From assembly GCF_000758585.1 (NCBI RefSeq), contig NZ_CP009281.1, positions 2,852,001 through 2,916,000 on the forward strand: a stretch of 64,000 nt of DNA. Reading direction: 5' to 3'. Source of the stretch: Paenibacillus sp. FSL R5-0345 (lineage in GTDB: Bacteria > Bacillota > Bacilli > Paenibacillales > Paenibacillaceae). Numbering within the stretch: position 1 is the stretch's first letter; each line of letters begins with the position of its first letter. This document shows, one piece after another, positions 43,772-51,774 of the stretch. The translations under genes and the position numbers were made by a program. A model generated the notes under the pieces. It made no database searches and was not told the origin of the DNA. It saw only the letters and a program-made list of their open reading frames with translations.

Positions 43772-44857
43772 ATGTCAAGAAAGCTAAGAGCCGGCATAGT
43801 TGGCGGCACAGGAATGGTAGGTCAGCGTTTTATTGCCCTTCTAGAGAATCATCCTTGGTTTGAAGTAACTGCGATTGCTGCCAGTGCGAGATCTGCTGGG
43901 AAAACGTATGAAGAATCGGCCAAGGGCAGATGGAAGCTATCTACACCAATGCCTGAGAACGTGAAGAATATTATGGTCCAAGATGCTTCTAAGGTAGAAG
44001 AAGTAGCTGCGGACGTGGATTTGATCTTTTGCGCAGTAGACATGAAGAAAGAGGAGATTAAAGCGCTCGAGGAGGCTTATGCTCGTACGGGTACTCCAGT
44101 AATCTCTAATAACTCAGCGCATCGCTGGACACCTGACGTGCCTATGGTTATTCCTGAAATTAACCCGGAGCATCTTGAGGTTATAGCGCAGCAAAGAAAA
44201 CGTTTGGGAACAGAGACCGGGTTCATTGCTGTTAAACCTAACTGCTCCATTCAAAGTTATGTGCCTGCACTACATGCACTTAAAGAATTCAACCCTTCTA
44301 AAGTTGTCGTTACAACCTACCAAGCGATTTCCGGTGCAGGTAAGACTTTTGCTGACTGGCCGGAAATGCTGGACAACGTGATTCCTTATATTGGTGGGGA
44401 GGAAGAGAAGAGCGAGCAGGAACCTTTACGGATCTGGGGAAGTGTTCAAGAGGAAGGCATCGTAAAAAGTGAAGCGCCAACCATTACTTCGCAGTGTATC
44501 CGTGTGCCTGTAGCCGATGGTCATATGGCTGCTGTATTTGTTTCTTTTGAGAAGAAACCATCTAAAGAAGAGATTCTGAACCTCTGGAATAGCTTCAAAG
44601 GACGCCCTCAAGAGCTTGAGCTGCCTAGCGCACCTAAACAGTTCATTACCTATTTCGAAGAGGAGAACCGTCCTCAGACCAAACTGGATCGTGATATCGA
44701 GAACGGAATGGGCGTATCAACAGGCAGACTTCGGGAAGATGCCATCTATGATTACAAGTTCGTAGGTCTCTCCCATAACACCTTGCGCGGAGCTGCTGGC
44801 GGGGCTGTATTGATCGCTGAGCTTCTGAAAGCAGAAGGTTATATTCAGCCTAAATAA
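43772..44857 (+). CDS. asd: Aspartate-semialdehyde dehydrogenase, archaeal/fungal type
   Basis: A 361-residue NADP-dependent enzyme making aspartate semialdehyde from aspartyl phosphate for lysine, threonine, methionine and diaminopimelate. The Rossmann loop is GIVGGTGMVGQRF (8-20); the catalytic cysteine lies in KPNCSIQSYVPAL (Cys158), and SGAGKTFADWPEM and RVPVADGHMAAVFV complete the active site. The NCSIQ motif and length match the branch common in archaea and yeast (TIGR00978-like) rather than the usual bacterial NCST form. The ATG at 43772 begins the fold; GGAAG lies rather far upstream. Confidence 0.88.
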   Translation: MSRKLRAGIVGGTGMVGQRFIALLENHPWFEVTAIAASARSAGKTYEESAKGRWKLSTPMPENVKNIMVQDASKVEEVAADVDLIFCAVDMKKEEIKALEEAYARTGTPVISNNSAHRWTPDVPMVIPEINPEHLEVIAQQRKRLGTETGFIAVKPNCSIQSYVPALHALKEFNPSKVVVTTYQAISGAGKTFADWPEMLDNVIPYIGGEEEKSEQEPLRIWGSVQEEGIVKSEAPTITSQCIRVPVADGHMAAVFVSFEKKPSKEEILNLWNSFKGRPQELELPSAPKQFITYFEEENRPQTKLDRDIENGMGVSTGRLREDAIYDYKFVGLSHNTLRGAAGGAVLIAELLKAEGYIQPK

Positions 44858-44889
44858 GATATACAGGCTCTAAAACGGTTCTGAAATAG

Positions 44890-44928
44890 ACACCTCATCA
44901 AAGCTTAGTCTTTGGTGGGGTGTTTTTT
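44890..44928 (+). terminator. Terminator of asd
   Basis: Arms ACACCTCATCAAAG and CTTTGGTGGGGTGT (two wobbles) and TTTTTT. Confidence 0.85.
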
Positions 44929-44972
44929 ATTGAACGCATTTGGTGAAATAAGTTAGGAAGGAGCTGATATAT

Positions 44973-45365
44973 TTGTATAAATATTTATTAGCTTTTATAT
45001 TATTACCGTTAATACTATTCAATAGCGGATGCACATCATCAACTCAAGAAGTACAAGAGTATGGAGTGTCTTCCATTAATGAGGGGATTCCTATTCCGAT
45101 AAATGCTAAAGAAATCGAAGTGACGACAACTTCCAATAACCCCAATATAAAAATAGGAGTAAAGTATGAATTGAAAAATATAGGGGGAGAACTAGGTATG
45201 TATCCACCTGAAAGCTATTTCAATAAATTAAGGGATTCAGGGTGGGTGGAGTTGAAGGATAAGCGTTTGGGGCATGTGCAATTTTTCGAAAAAGAGGATA
45301 CCGTAATTGCCATTGAAATACACGAAGATACCTTTAGTATTTATGAAATGAATAAAGATGCTTAA
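44973..45365 (+). CDS. Small lipoprotein of unknown function
   Basis: A 130-residue exported lipoprotein. The signal peptide ends in a lipobox-like LFNSGC (Cys20; Leu at -4 is two positions off the ideal, but SGC is acceptable). The mature part has no recognised domain; it is mainly beta and includes IPINAKEIEVTTTS and PPESYFNKLRDSGWVELKDKR, reminiscent of small lipoproteins that carry a single alpha/beta domain. TTG start eight bases after AAGGAG. It lies alone between two terminators. Confidence 0.65.
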   Translation: MYKYLLAFILLPLILFNSGCTSSTQEVQEYGVSSINEGIPIPINAKEIEVTTTSNNPNIKIGVKYELKNIGGELGMYPPESYFNKLRDSGWVELKDKRLGHVQFFEKEDTVIAIEIHEDTFSIYEMNKDA

Positions 45366-45443
45366 ACAGAAACAAGAAGAGTGTGGTAAGATAGGTTAAG
45401 TGTATAAACTATACGAATTCTGAATGACTGACGGAGTGATATG

Positions 45444-45626
45444 ATGGGTGCAAAAAGTAAAGGTGGCGGCACGGGCAGAGGTACGGGGAGTAAGGGCTGG
45501 ACACGCTGGAACAAAACAGCAAAACCAGTTAAACCTGCAAAAGGTGCCCCAACCACGGGTCCAGGCGCTAAAGATGCAAATGGAAGCAAGGGCAATAACG
45601 TGAAAAAAAGTGGAAGCACGAAATAG
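45444..45626 (+). CDS. Gly/Lys-rich small protein (DUF3934-like)
   Basis: A 60-residue basic, glycine-rich and probably disordered protein. Its start MGAKSKGGGTGRGTGSKGW and following TRWNK match, as I recall it, the DUF3934 family of small Bacillus proteins of unknown function. The tail is a low-complexity Lys/Gly/Ala/Pro stretch. Two ATGs are adjacent (45441, 45444); GGAG favours the second. Basic composition suggests nucleic acid or ribosome contact, but this is only a guess. Confidence 0.6.
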   Translation: MGAKSKGGGTGRGTGSKGWTRWNKTAKPVKPAKGAPTTGPGAKDANGSKGNNVKKSGSTK

Positions 45627-45656
45627 CTCCCTTAAACTAGGTTATTCCTGAAAGTT

Positions 45657-45695
45657 AACATCTGATTTTGATCGTTAAAATCAGGTGTTTTTTTA
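45657..45695 (+). terminator. Terminator of the DUF3934-like gene
   Basis: Arms AACATCTGATTTT and AAAATCAGGTGTT around a seven-base loop, then TTTTTT. Confidence 0.85.
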
Positions 45696-45740
45696 TGGAT
45701 ATAAGCAAGTGTCAGTATCAGATGGAAAGTAGGATCATTA

Positions 45741-46433
45741 GTGAGAATTGATAAATATATAAGCGAAACAGGCTTCTGTTCCAGAAGGGAAATTAAACGA
45801 TTAATTGCTGCAGGCCGGATCAGTGTGAATGGCGTCGTCTGTGAGGCAAATATTCTTATAGAGCCAGAAGACATCGTATGGATTGATGGAGAGCCCATAA
45901 CAACCAGCAAAGGGGAGCCGGTATATCTCGCTCTGAACAAGCCGATCGGTATCACCTGTACAGCTGCCCCAAATGTAGAAGGGAATATTATAGATTTTGT
46001 AGGATATCCTTCAAGGATTTTTGCGATCGGGAGATTAGATAAAAACTCGGAAGGCCTCATTCTGTTAACCAACGATGGAGATATCGTAAACAAAATGATG
46101 CGTTCCGAGAATGGACACGAAAAAGAGTATGTAGTTCATGTTGACAAGCCGATAACGCCAGAATTCGTAAATGCAATGTCTAGTGGTGTGGACATTCTTG
46201 GCGTTACAACTAAACCTTGCGAGGTCTTTCGGATCGCGGAATGTCAGTTTAGAATTATCCTAACTCAAGGCCTTAATCTGCAAATACGCAGAATGTGCAA
46301 GGAGTTAGGATATAGAGTACTTAAACTAGAGCGAATAAGAATTATGAATATAACGATTGATGGTTTGGAGCGAGGACAGTGGCGTCCTTTGAGCGGAGAA
46401 GAGCTAAGTGAGCTTATGTCCCGCTTAAATTAA
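45741..46433 (+). CDS. rluF: 23S rRNA pseudouridine synthase (RluF-type)
   Basis: A 230-residue pseudouridine synthase of the RsuA/RluB/RluF group. An S4 RNA-binding domain (1-55, MRIDKYISETGFCSRREIKRLIAAGRISVNG) precedes the catalytic domain with the RLDKNSEGL motif (about 98-106, catalytic Asp100) and LTQGLNLQIRRMCKELGYRVLKLERIRI near the end. GTG start after AGTAGGA. RluF modifies U2604 in the large ribosomal RNA of Escherichia coli; the target here is inferred. Its end overlaps the convergent thiE by 20 bases. Confidence 0.88.
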   Translation: MRIDKYISETGFCSRREIKRLIAAGRISVNGVVCEANILIEPEDIVWIDGEPITTSKGEPVYLALNKPIGITCTAAPNVEGNIIDFVGYPSRIFAIGRLDKNSEGLILLTNDGDIVNKMMRSENGHEKEYVVHVDKPITPEFVNAMSSGVDILGVTTKPCEVFRIAECQFRIILTQGLNLQIRRMCKELGYRVLKLERIRIMNITIDGLERGQWRPLSGEELSELMSRLN

Positions 46434-47079
46434 CTTCGTGAACAAATCCTCTGGCTGCTAAGGCGATGTCTTCAGCGCCTGCAATCGCTGAGATCACGGA
46501 GATACCGTCCGCACCTGCAGCTAATACCGGAGCTGCATTGTGCTCCGTGATGCCTCCTATACCGACCAAAGGAATCGTAATGCCGCTGTTTCTTATTTCC
46601 TCAATAACTAATGTGCCTCGAACAGCTTGGGCATCGTCTTTGGAAGAGGTAGGATAAATAGGTCCAATGCCTAGATAATCGGCTCCATCTGCTATGGCCT
46701 GCTGCGCTTCGCTGAGCGAATGAGCGGACACACCAATGATCTTATCTTCTCCAAGCAGTTGCCTAATCGCTAGGGCAGGGGTGTCCTCTTGTCCTACATG
46801 AATGCCGTCCGCATCAAGGGCGATGGCTAGATCAATATCGTCATTAACGATAAAAGGAACTCCGTTAGTACGACATATTTTTTGGAGCCGTCTTCCTAAA
46901 TTAAATTTAACTTGAGCAGTTAATGCCCCGGTACCTTTTTCACGAAATTGAAACATCGTTATGCCTCCAGCGACGGCTTCTTTTAGTACTTTGGCTGGGG
47001 CTATCTGACAATTCACGCTACCCATAATGAAATAGATTTTTAATAAATCCCGTAGTTGATCACTGTCTATTCGCTTCAA
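46414..47079 (-). CDS. thiE: Thiamine-phosphate synthase
   Basis: A 221-residue TIM-barrel enzyme joining hydroxymethylpyrimidine pyrophosphate and thiazole phosphate into thiamine phosphate. Visible motifs: FQFREKGTGA (about 43-52), the pyrophosphate-binding IVNDDIDLAIALDADGIHVGQED, GVSAHS, GIGPIYPTSSKDDA (about 138-151) and the C-terminal phosphate loop GIGGIT. TTG start with GAGGG eight bases upstream, overlapping the thiD end by 20 bases. It is the last gene of the operon, and its 3' end overlaps rluF. Confidence 0.93.
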   Translation of the reverse strand: MKRIDSDQLRDLLKIYFIMGSVNCQIAPAKVLKEAVAGGITMFQFREKGTGALTAQVKFNLGRRLQKICRTNGVPFIVNDDIDLAIALDADGIHVGQEDTPALAIRQLLGEDKIIGVSAHSLSEAQQAIADGADYLGIGPIYPTSSKDDAQAVRGTLVIEEIRNSGITIPLVGIGGITEHNAAPVLAAGADGISVISAIAGAEDIALAARGFVHEVNLSGT

Positions 47080-47887
47080 GGTTCATCCCTCGCAATCTAT
47101 TCTGATAAGCAAAATGATTCGTCGGACCATGTCCAACCCCTATGCCCAGCTCGTCTTCAATCGCTGCTTGTATAAAAGCCTTTGCTATGTTTATAGCTTC
47201 AGGAACAGATTTACCCTTAGCAAGCTCGGCAGTAACTGCTGCTGAATAAGTACAGCCTGTACCATGTGTGTGCCTGGTCTGAATTCGTTCACTCTCCATA
47301 AAGATGAACTCGTGACCATCATATAGGAGATCTACAACAGCTTTAGTTGCGGTATCATGCCCACCTTTTAGCACTACATAACTAGAGCCCATGGCATGGA
47401 TGATTGTGGCCGCTTCTTTACGATCGTCGATTGTAGTGATGCTCATGTTAGTAATCATTTCAGCCTCTGGAATATTAGGCGTCGTCACTAAGGCTAGCGG
47501 GAGAAGATGTTTGATTAAGGACTGGACAGCTTCTTGTTGTAATAGCGTAGAGCCGCCTTTAGCAACCATGACTGGATCAACTACAAGATTACGCCAGCCG
47601 TATTGCTGAACCTTCTCTGCTACGACTCGAATGATGTCACTGTTAAAAAGCATCCCTGTCTTCACAGCATCGGGCTTCAGATCAAGCCCAATGGAATCAA
47701 GCTGCTGAGTAATAGCTTGCAGTGATAACGGAAATACGCCTTGAACACCTAATGTGTTCTGGGCTGTCACAGCTGTTAGTGCGGACATACCGTATACAGC
47801 AAGTTCTTGAAAGGTTTTTAGATCTGCCTGAATCCCTGCTCCGCCGCCGCTATCCGAGCCGGCTATGGTTAAAGCTTTGGATATCAT
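47060..47887 (-). CDS. thiD: Hydroxymethylpyrimidine/phosphomethylpyrimidine kinase
   Basis: A 275-residue ribokinase-fold kinase that phosphorylates HMP twice to HMP pyrophosphate. Motifs: ALTIAGSDSGGGAGIQADLKTFQELAVYGMSALTAVTAQNT (about 5-45), KTGML, DPVMVAKGG (about 106-114) and the anion hole TRHTHGTGCTYSAAVTAEL (about 205-223) with catalytic Asp-equivalent HGTGC. The ATG at 47887 follows AAGGAG; the GTG at 47899 lies too close to the ribosome binding site. Second-last gene of the TPP-regulated operon. Confidence 0.93.
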   Translation of the reverse strand: MISKALTIAGSDSGGGAGIQADLKTFQELAVYGMSALTAVTAQNTLGVQGVFPLSLQAITQQLDSIGLDLKPDAVKTGMLFNSDIIRVVAEKVQQYGWRNLVVDPVMVAKGGSTLLQQEAVQSLIKHLLPLALVTTPNIPEAEMITNMSITTIDDRKEAATIIHAMGSSYVVLKGGHDTATKAVVDLLYDGHEFIFMESERIQTRHTHGTGCTYSAAVTAELAKGKSVPEAINIAKAFIQAAIEDELGIGVGHGPTNHFAYQNRLRGMNLEANRQ

Positions 47888-47913
47888 GATTACGTTCACT
47901 CCTTTGTATGTCG

Positions 47914-48708
47914 TTATCTGAGTTGCTTGATTATTGATTTATCTTTATACGTTTCAGGTGTGACCAAACTCAATTGATTGAGAAACTCCATTTGAAAGCT
48001 CCCCGGACCTTTGCCAGTAGTTAGTTCAGCGGAAATCTCAGCAGCTACTCCATAGAATGAGATGGCTTCCACTGAGGCTGCAAGAGATGCCCCTTCACTT
48101 ACCGCTAGAAATGCCCCGACTACTGCACTGAGCAGACATCCGGTTCCCGTTACTTTCGTTAGAATAGGGTGACCGTTGCTAGTAATGTAGGTGTTAACTC
48201 CATTGGTGATAACATCGTCTTTTCCGGTGATGATCACTACACAACCTAACTTCCGCGCGGCAGTCTCAGCTAAGACGACTACATCGCCATCCCCTTCGCC
48301 TGCATCCACCCCTTTAATAGACCAGCTTTCACCAATAACATTGGCAACTTCAGCCACATTCCCACGTAGTGCGGTAATTTGCATCTCATTCACTAGCTTT
48401 TGAGTGACAGCTGTTCGATATGAAGTTGCTCCCGCACCTACTGGATCAAGAACTAAGGGAACCCCTTGCTTATTCGCAGATTGTCCTGCGAGCACCATGG
48501 ATTGAATGGCATAGTCATTCAGTGTGCCGATATTTAGTACCACTGCAGCTGAAAATGCGGCGATATCCACCACTTCTTCGTGAGCATCCGCCATAAAGGG
48601 GGAGGCACCGAGCGCCAAAAGCCCGTTTGCTGAGAAGTTGGCTACGACGATATTGGTTATATTGTGGACCAGTGGATTGGATTCCCGTACTTTGGATAGA
48701 TAACTCAT
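47914..48708 (-). CDS. thiM: Hydroxyethylthiazole kinase
   Basis: A 264-residue ribokinase-fold kinase that phosphorylates salvaged 4-methyl-5-hydroxyethylthiazole. It starts near the conserved [27 protein letters not shown] (about 10-36), has [13 protein letters not shown] (about 85-97) and the anion hole [16 protein letters not shown] (about 179-194). GGAGGAAATATC gives a strong start. Together with thiD and thiE it shows that this operon salvages thiamine parts rather than building the thiazole ring from scratch. Confidence 0.95.
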   Translation of the reverse strand: MSYLSKVRESNPLVHNITNIVVANFSANGLLALGASPFMADAHEEVVDIAAFSAAVVLNIGTLNDYAIQSMVLAGQSANKQGVPLVLDPVGAGATSYRTAVTQKLVNEMQITALRGNVAEVANVIGESWSIKGVDAGEGDGDVVVLAETAARKLGCVVIITGKDDVITNGVNTYITSNGHPILTKVTGTGCLLSAVVGAFLAVSEGASLAASVEAISFYGVAAEISAELTTGKGPGSFQMEFLNQLSLVTPETYKDKSIIKQLR

Positions 48709-48748
48709 GATATTTCCTCCTCAAGTTTAATGAGCAAATAGCTAATGG

Positions 48749-49771
48749 TTAAAGATTGATAAAAGCATCCTCTGCCTTGATGTCGTTAGACAGTAAATCA
48801 TTGTCGGATAGCCACTGTCGTACCTTTTCCCAAGACGCTGGCTCTTGATAACCAAAATTTTGGTCACCTGCATTCATTAGAGGCAGAAGAATCTGCAAGC
48901 TCTTTTCTTCTATTTCCTTATCTAGTGGAGAGGTCGCATCTTCGTGTGCAAGCAGTAACTTTAACGCGTTTTCCGGATTTTCCTGGACAAATTGTTGTCC
49001 TTTTGTAATGGCGCTTAGAAACTTTTTGAAGTAGGACTCGGAATTTTGTACCCCTTGCTCACTGGCGACAAGGACTAGCTCGTAATAATCGGGTACTCCG
49101 AAGTCTGTGGGATTAAACGAGTGAACGGGATGCCCTTCTTTTTCGAGAATTAATTGTTCGTGGTTAATGAACCCGCCCATAATGGCATCTACCTGCCCGG
49201 TCGCAATTGCTGGAATAAGGTCGAAGCCTACATCAATTAGTTTACTGGCGTTGGGGTCACCCCCGTCGCTCTGGATCATTGTACGAATCATGGCTTCATA
49301 AAGTGGGATGGAAGAATACCCAATTTGTTTACCTGTAAGGTCTTTAGGACTTTGGATATCTCCGGAATGAGGCACCATTAAATGATTAAGCGGATGCCTT
49401 ACAATCGCTGCAATCGAACGTACTGGAATCTTTTCACTACGTGCCATAAGCACCTGAGGCTGATAACTAAGTGCTAAATCAACTTGATTCGCTGCTACAA
49501 GCTTTAGTGCATCATTGGTGTCTGCCGGCATTTGGATCTCTACATCCAGACCTTCCTCTTGGAAATAACCATTTTGCTCAGCCGCATATAAAAATGAGTG
49601 AACGGCGTTGGGATACCAATCGAGCATGATTGTCAGCTTGTGCGTTTGTTTGTTTTCGCTATTTGAAGCATTACTTACTTTGGATGTATTTCCGCAGCTG
49701 CTTAAGATTAGGACAAAACAGATGAGATATAAGGGTAAAAGCCATTTTTTTTGAATGATTAAAGTATTCAT
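48749..49771 (-). CDS. thiY: Pyrimidine/thiamine-precursor ABC transporter binding lipoprotein (ThiY-like)
   Basis: A 340-residue exported lipoprotein with lipobox ILSSC (Cys26) and an NMT1/THI5-like periplasmic-binding fold. The start of the mature domain, LTIMLDWYPNAVHSFLYAAEQNGYFQEEGLDVEIQMPADTND, is typical of ThiY and related HMP/formylaminopyrimidine binders; GYSSIPLYEAMIRTM lies in the second lobe. ThiY of Bacillus halodurans binds formylaminopyrimidine, a breakdown product of thiamine. Exact ligand here is inferred from family and operon. It overlaps the permease gene by four bases. Confidence 0.88.
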   Translation of the reverse strand: MNTLIIQKKWLLPLYLICFVLILSSCGNTSKVSNASNSENKQTHKLTIMLDWYPNAVHSFLYAAEQNGYFQEEGLDVEIQMPADTNDALKLVAANQVDLALSYQPQVLMARSEKIPVRSIAAIVRHPLNHLMVPHSGDIQSPKDLTGKQIGYSSIPLYEAMIRTMIQSDGGDPNASKLIDVGFDLIPAIATGQVDAIMGGFINHEQLILEKEGHPVHSFNPTDFGVPDYYELVLVASEQGVQNSESYFKKFLSAITKGQQFVQENPENALKLLLAHEDATSPLDKEIEEKSLQILLPLMNAGDQNFGYQEPASWEKVRQWLSDNDLLSNDIKAEDAFINL

Positions 49772-50541
49772 CGATTAGATCCTCTTTTCTTTAAAAATAA
49801 TGCTTCTAGCAGAGCTATCATCAGAAACAGCATTACACCGAGCGCGGACAACAGAAATACTGCGGCGAACATTTCGTCACTTTGCATATTCCCAGCCATT
49901 CTTCGGCTAAAGTAACCAAGCCCTTTGCTGCCGCCGAGCCATTCGCCGATGGTTGCTCCAATTACACAGTACACAATGGATAGCTTTAGTCCTGAGAAAA
50001 AAGAGGGCAGCGCCAGCGGGATTTGTGTTTTTGTAAGCAGTTGCCAGCGGTTTGCACTAAAGGTTAATAATAGATCCTTATATGCCTGACCACTTGTACG
50101 AAGCCCATCATATGTACTCACAACGACTGGAAAAAAAGCAGTTAGAAAAACTACAGCGACTTTGCTCCACAGCGTATATCCGAACCACATAATAAAAATG
50201 GGAGATAGCGCAATTAATGGGATCGTCTGACTGATAATAAGGAAAGGATAGATGGCCTTTTCAAGCGGTCGAAATAAGAACATTCCAGTACCCAGCAATG
50301 CACCACAGATAACCGAAAGTACAAAACCTACTAATATTTCCTGCAGCGTTGCCAATAAATGCTGTCCGAGTAATTGCCTATGCTCGATCAATGCGATACC
50401 TATTGCTGAAGGAGCAGGGAGGATAAAAGCTGGAATCCAGTAAAGACGAACAGCAGATTCCCAGATCGCAACAACGAACAACACTAGTAAAATGAAGGGG
50501 CCATAATTGTCTAGTTGTTTTTTAAAAGGTATGGGCTGCAT
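49768..50541 (-). CDS. thiX: Thiamine-precursor ABC transporter permease (ThiX-like)
   Basis: A 257-residue permease with six helices of the SsuC/TauC type. It has LPAPSAIGIALIEHRQLLGQHLLATLQEILVGF near the start, the coupling loop LLLTFSANRWQLLTKTQIPLALPSFFSGLK (near 153-182) and the GATIGEWLGGSKGLGYF signature (about 194-210). The start overlaps the ATPase gene by 20 bases. It should form the membrane channel for pyrimidine precursors delivered by ThiY. Confidence 0.9.
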   Translation of the reverse strand: MQPIPFKKQLDNYGPFILLVLFVVAIWESAVRLYWIPAFILPAPSAIGIALIEHRQLLGQHLLATLQEILVGFVLSVICGALLGTGMFLFRPLEKAIYPFLIISQTIPLIALSPIFIMWFGYTLWSKVAVVFLTAFFPVVVSTYDGLRTSGQAYKDLLLTFSANRWQLLTKTQIPLALPSFFSGLKLSIVYCVIGATIGEWLGGSKGLGYFSRRMAGNMQSDEMFAAVFLLSALGVMLFLMIALLEALFLKKRGSNR

Positions 50542-51301
50542 ACAGTCTCCGCTCCAACTCTTCCCGCAATGCTATAAAACGGGGTTCATAGTTCATTTTG
50601 TAATGTCTTGGCCTCGGCAAATCAACAACGATCTCCTGTAATTCGCTATGTGCGCCTCCAGACATTAAATAAATCCGATCGCTTAGTAATAGTGCTTCTT
50701 CGAGATCATGGGTGATGAGCATCACTGTTTGATTCAGTTCATCCCAAAGCTCTAACAACCAGCGGTGTATCTCACGTTTGGTCATAGCGTCGAGCGCTCC
50801 AAACGGTTCATCTAGCAGCATAAGACTTCCACCGCCGCCAGACACTAGCGTGCGAAGAAATGCGACCCGCTGTTTCATACCACCGGATAGCTCATGAGGG
50901 TATGCCTTCTCAACATCACCTAAACCGAAGCGTGACAGCAGGTCTCGAATGTGTGAAATTGTCTGTTGTTTAGTGGACCTTGGCTTAATTTCCCAGGGTA
51001 AAAGGCAGTTGTCGAGCACCGTTCTCCACGGTAATAGCAAATCCTGCTGCGGCATGTATGCGATCTGACCTAAGCGATTAGATGCCGCTGGCCGACCCGA
51101 ATGAATCATTATTTTTCCATGAGTGGGTTCTAGCAAGCCTGCTATGGTTTTGAAAAGCGTACTTTTTCCGCATCCGCTAGCCCCGATAACAGCGACAAAC
51201 TCACCTTGCTTAATATCCATGGTTAAGTTTGCAAATACAGGGAGCTGTTTAGACTCAGGAAAAGAGTAGGCTAAGTCTTGAATGGATAGGATTGTCGTGA
51301 T
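50522..51301 (-). CDS. thiZ: Thiamine-precursor ABC transporter ATPase (ThiZ-like), apparently with a non-canonical AUC start
   Basis: An ABC ATPase of the SsuB/TauB/ThiZ type: Walker A GASGCGKST, Q-loop MPQQDLLLPW, signature HELSGGMKQRV, Walker B LMLLDEPFGALD, H-loop THDLEEA. The first ATG in frame (51220) leaves only nine residues before Walker A-strand VAVIG and removes the usual first strand. The frame runs without stop back to AGGAGG at 51309-51314; coding-like ILSIQDLAYSFPE and VFANLTMDIKQGE lie between. The codon seven bases after AGGAGG is ATC (51301). No ATG, GTG or TTG exists there, so ATC is proposed as start, giving 259 residues. With the ATG only 232 residues result. Confidence 0.8.
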   Translation of the reverse strand: MTTILSIQDLAYSFPESKQLPVFANLTMDIKQGEFVAVIGASGCGKSTLFKTIAGLLEPTHGKIMIHSGRPAASNRLGQIAYMPQQDLLLPWRTVLDNCLLPWEIKPRSTKQQTISHIRDLLSRFGLGDVEKAYPHELSGGMKQRVAFLRTLVSGGGGSLMLLDEPFGALDAMTKREIHRWLLELWDELNQTVMLITHDLEEALLLSDRIYLMSGGAHSELQEIVVDLPRPRHYKMNYEPRFIALREELERRLYAAHTF

Positions 51302-51316
51302 GATAGAACCTCCTAA

Positions 51317-51454
51317 AAGTTTTGTATAGCATAGCTTCTTGAGGAACTTCGTACAAAACTTGCTTCGGAAGCATATGCCTAAGTTTTGTATAGCATAGCT
51401 ACTTGAGGAACTTCGTACAAAACTTGCTTCGGAAGCATATGCCTAAGTTTTGTA
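51317..51454. repeat. Tandem 64-bp hairpin repeat in the thi leader
   Basis: Two copies of a 64-base unit (51317-51380 and 51381-51444) differ at one base, followed by ten bases of a third copy. Each unit holds a perfect ten-base inverted repeat AAGTTTTGTA/TACAAAACTT and a small GCTTCGGAAGC hairpin. The copies lie in the transcribed thi leader, between the attenuator and the thiZ ribosome binding site. They look like a short interspersed repeat that has duplicated. Confidence 0.88.
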
Positions 51455-51466
51455 ATTGAAAGTAAA

Positions 51467-51508
51467 CAAATAAAGACCCATTCATTTCCGGAGGGAAACA
51501 AATGGGTC
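51467..51508 (-). terminator. Attenuator terminator of the TPP riboswitch
   Basis: On the minus strand GACCCATT pairs with AATGGGTC, with an inner TTTCC/GGAAA stem around CTCC, followed by TTTATTTG. It lies about 55 bases downstream of the TPP aptamer, the usual place for the expression platform. Confidence 0.8.
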
Positions 51509-51562
51509 AAAAAGTTCATTCTGCATAGGAACACTAAAAAATGCATGGGATGAAAATTCTGC

Positions 51563-51650
51563 TCCACTTCCCTCCGCTGGTATGATCCAGATCAGGTTCC
51601 AAGGGTCCGAAGCATAAAGCTCCGTCTCAGTCGGCCGACTCCCCTAGTGA
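51563..51650 (-). promoter_or_regulatory. TPP riboswitch (THI element)
   Basis: Minus-strand RNA shows the standard conserved parts in order: GGGGAGTC, CTGAGACGG, GGACCCTTGGAACCTGATC and a final ATACCAGCGGAGGGAA. This is the thiamine pyrophosphate aptamer. With ligand bound, the downstream terminator should form and reduce expression of thiZXY-thiMDE. Confidence 0.96.
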
Positions 51651-51680
51651 AATAACAGGTCCATATTTAATTTGTTTATA

Positions 51681-51708
51681 AATATACCATAACTTTCTGA
51701 GATGTAAA
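51681..51708 (-). promoter_or_regulatory. Putative promoter of the thiamine operon
   Basis: Minus strand TTTACA (51703-51708) and TATATT (51681-51686) with a 16-base spacer, about 30 bases before the TPP aptamer. The divergent cystine transporter starts 66 bases away on the other strand. Confidence 0.55.
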
Positions 51709-51774
51709 GAGAGGATCTTATGAAGAATTATTATAAGAATGGGCAATATAAGGGTAAAGAGAGGGGATTCTATA

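Noticed and set aside
51381..51454. The 64-bp repeat read as a CRISPR-like or insertion sequence end.
   Set aside because: Copies are directly adjacent without spacers, there is no transposase, and no target-site duplication could be seen.
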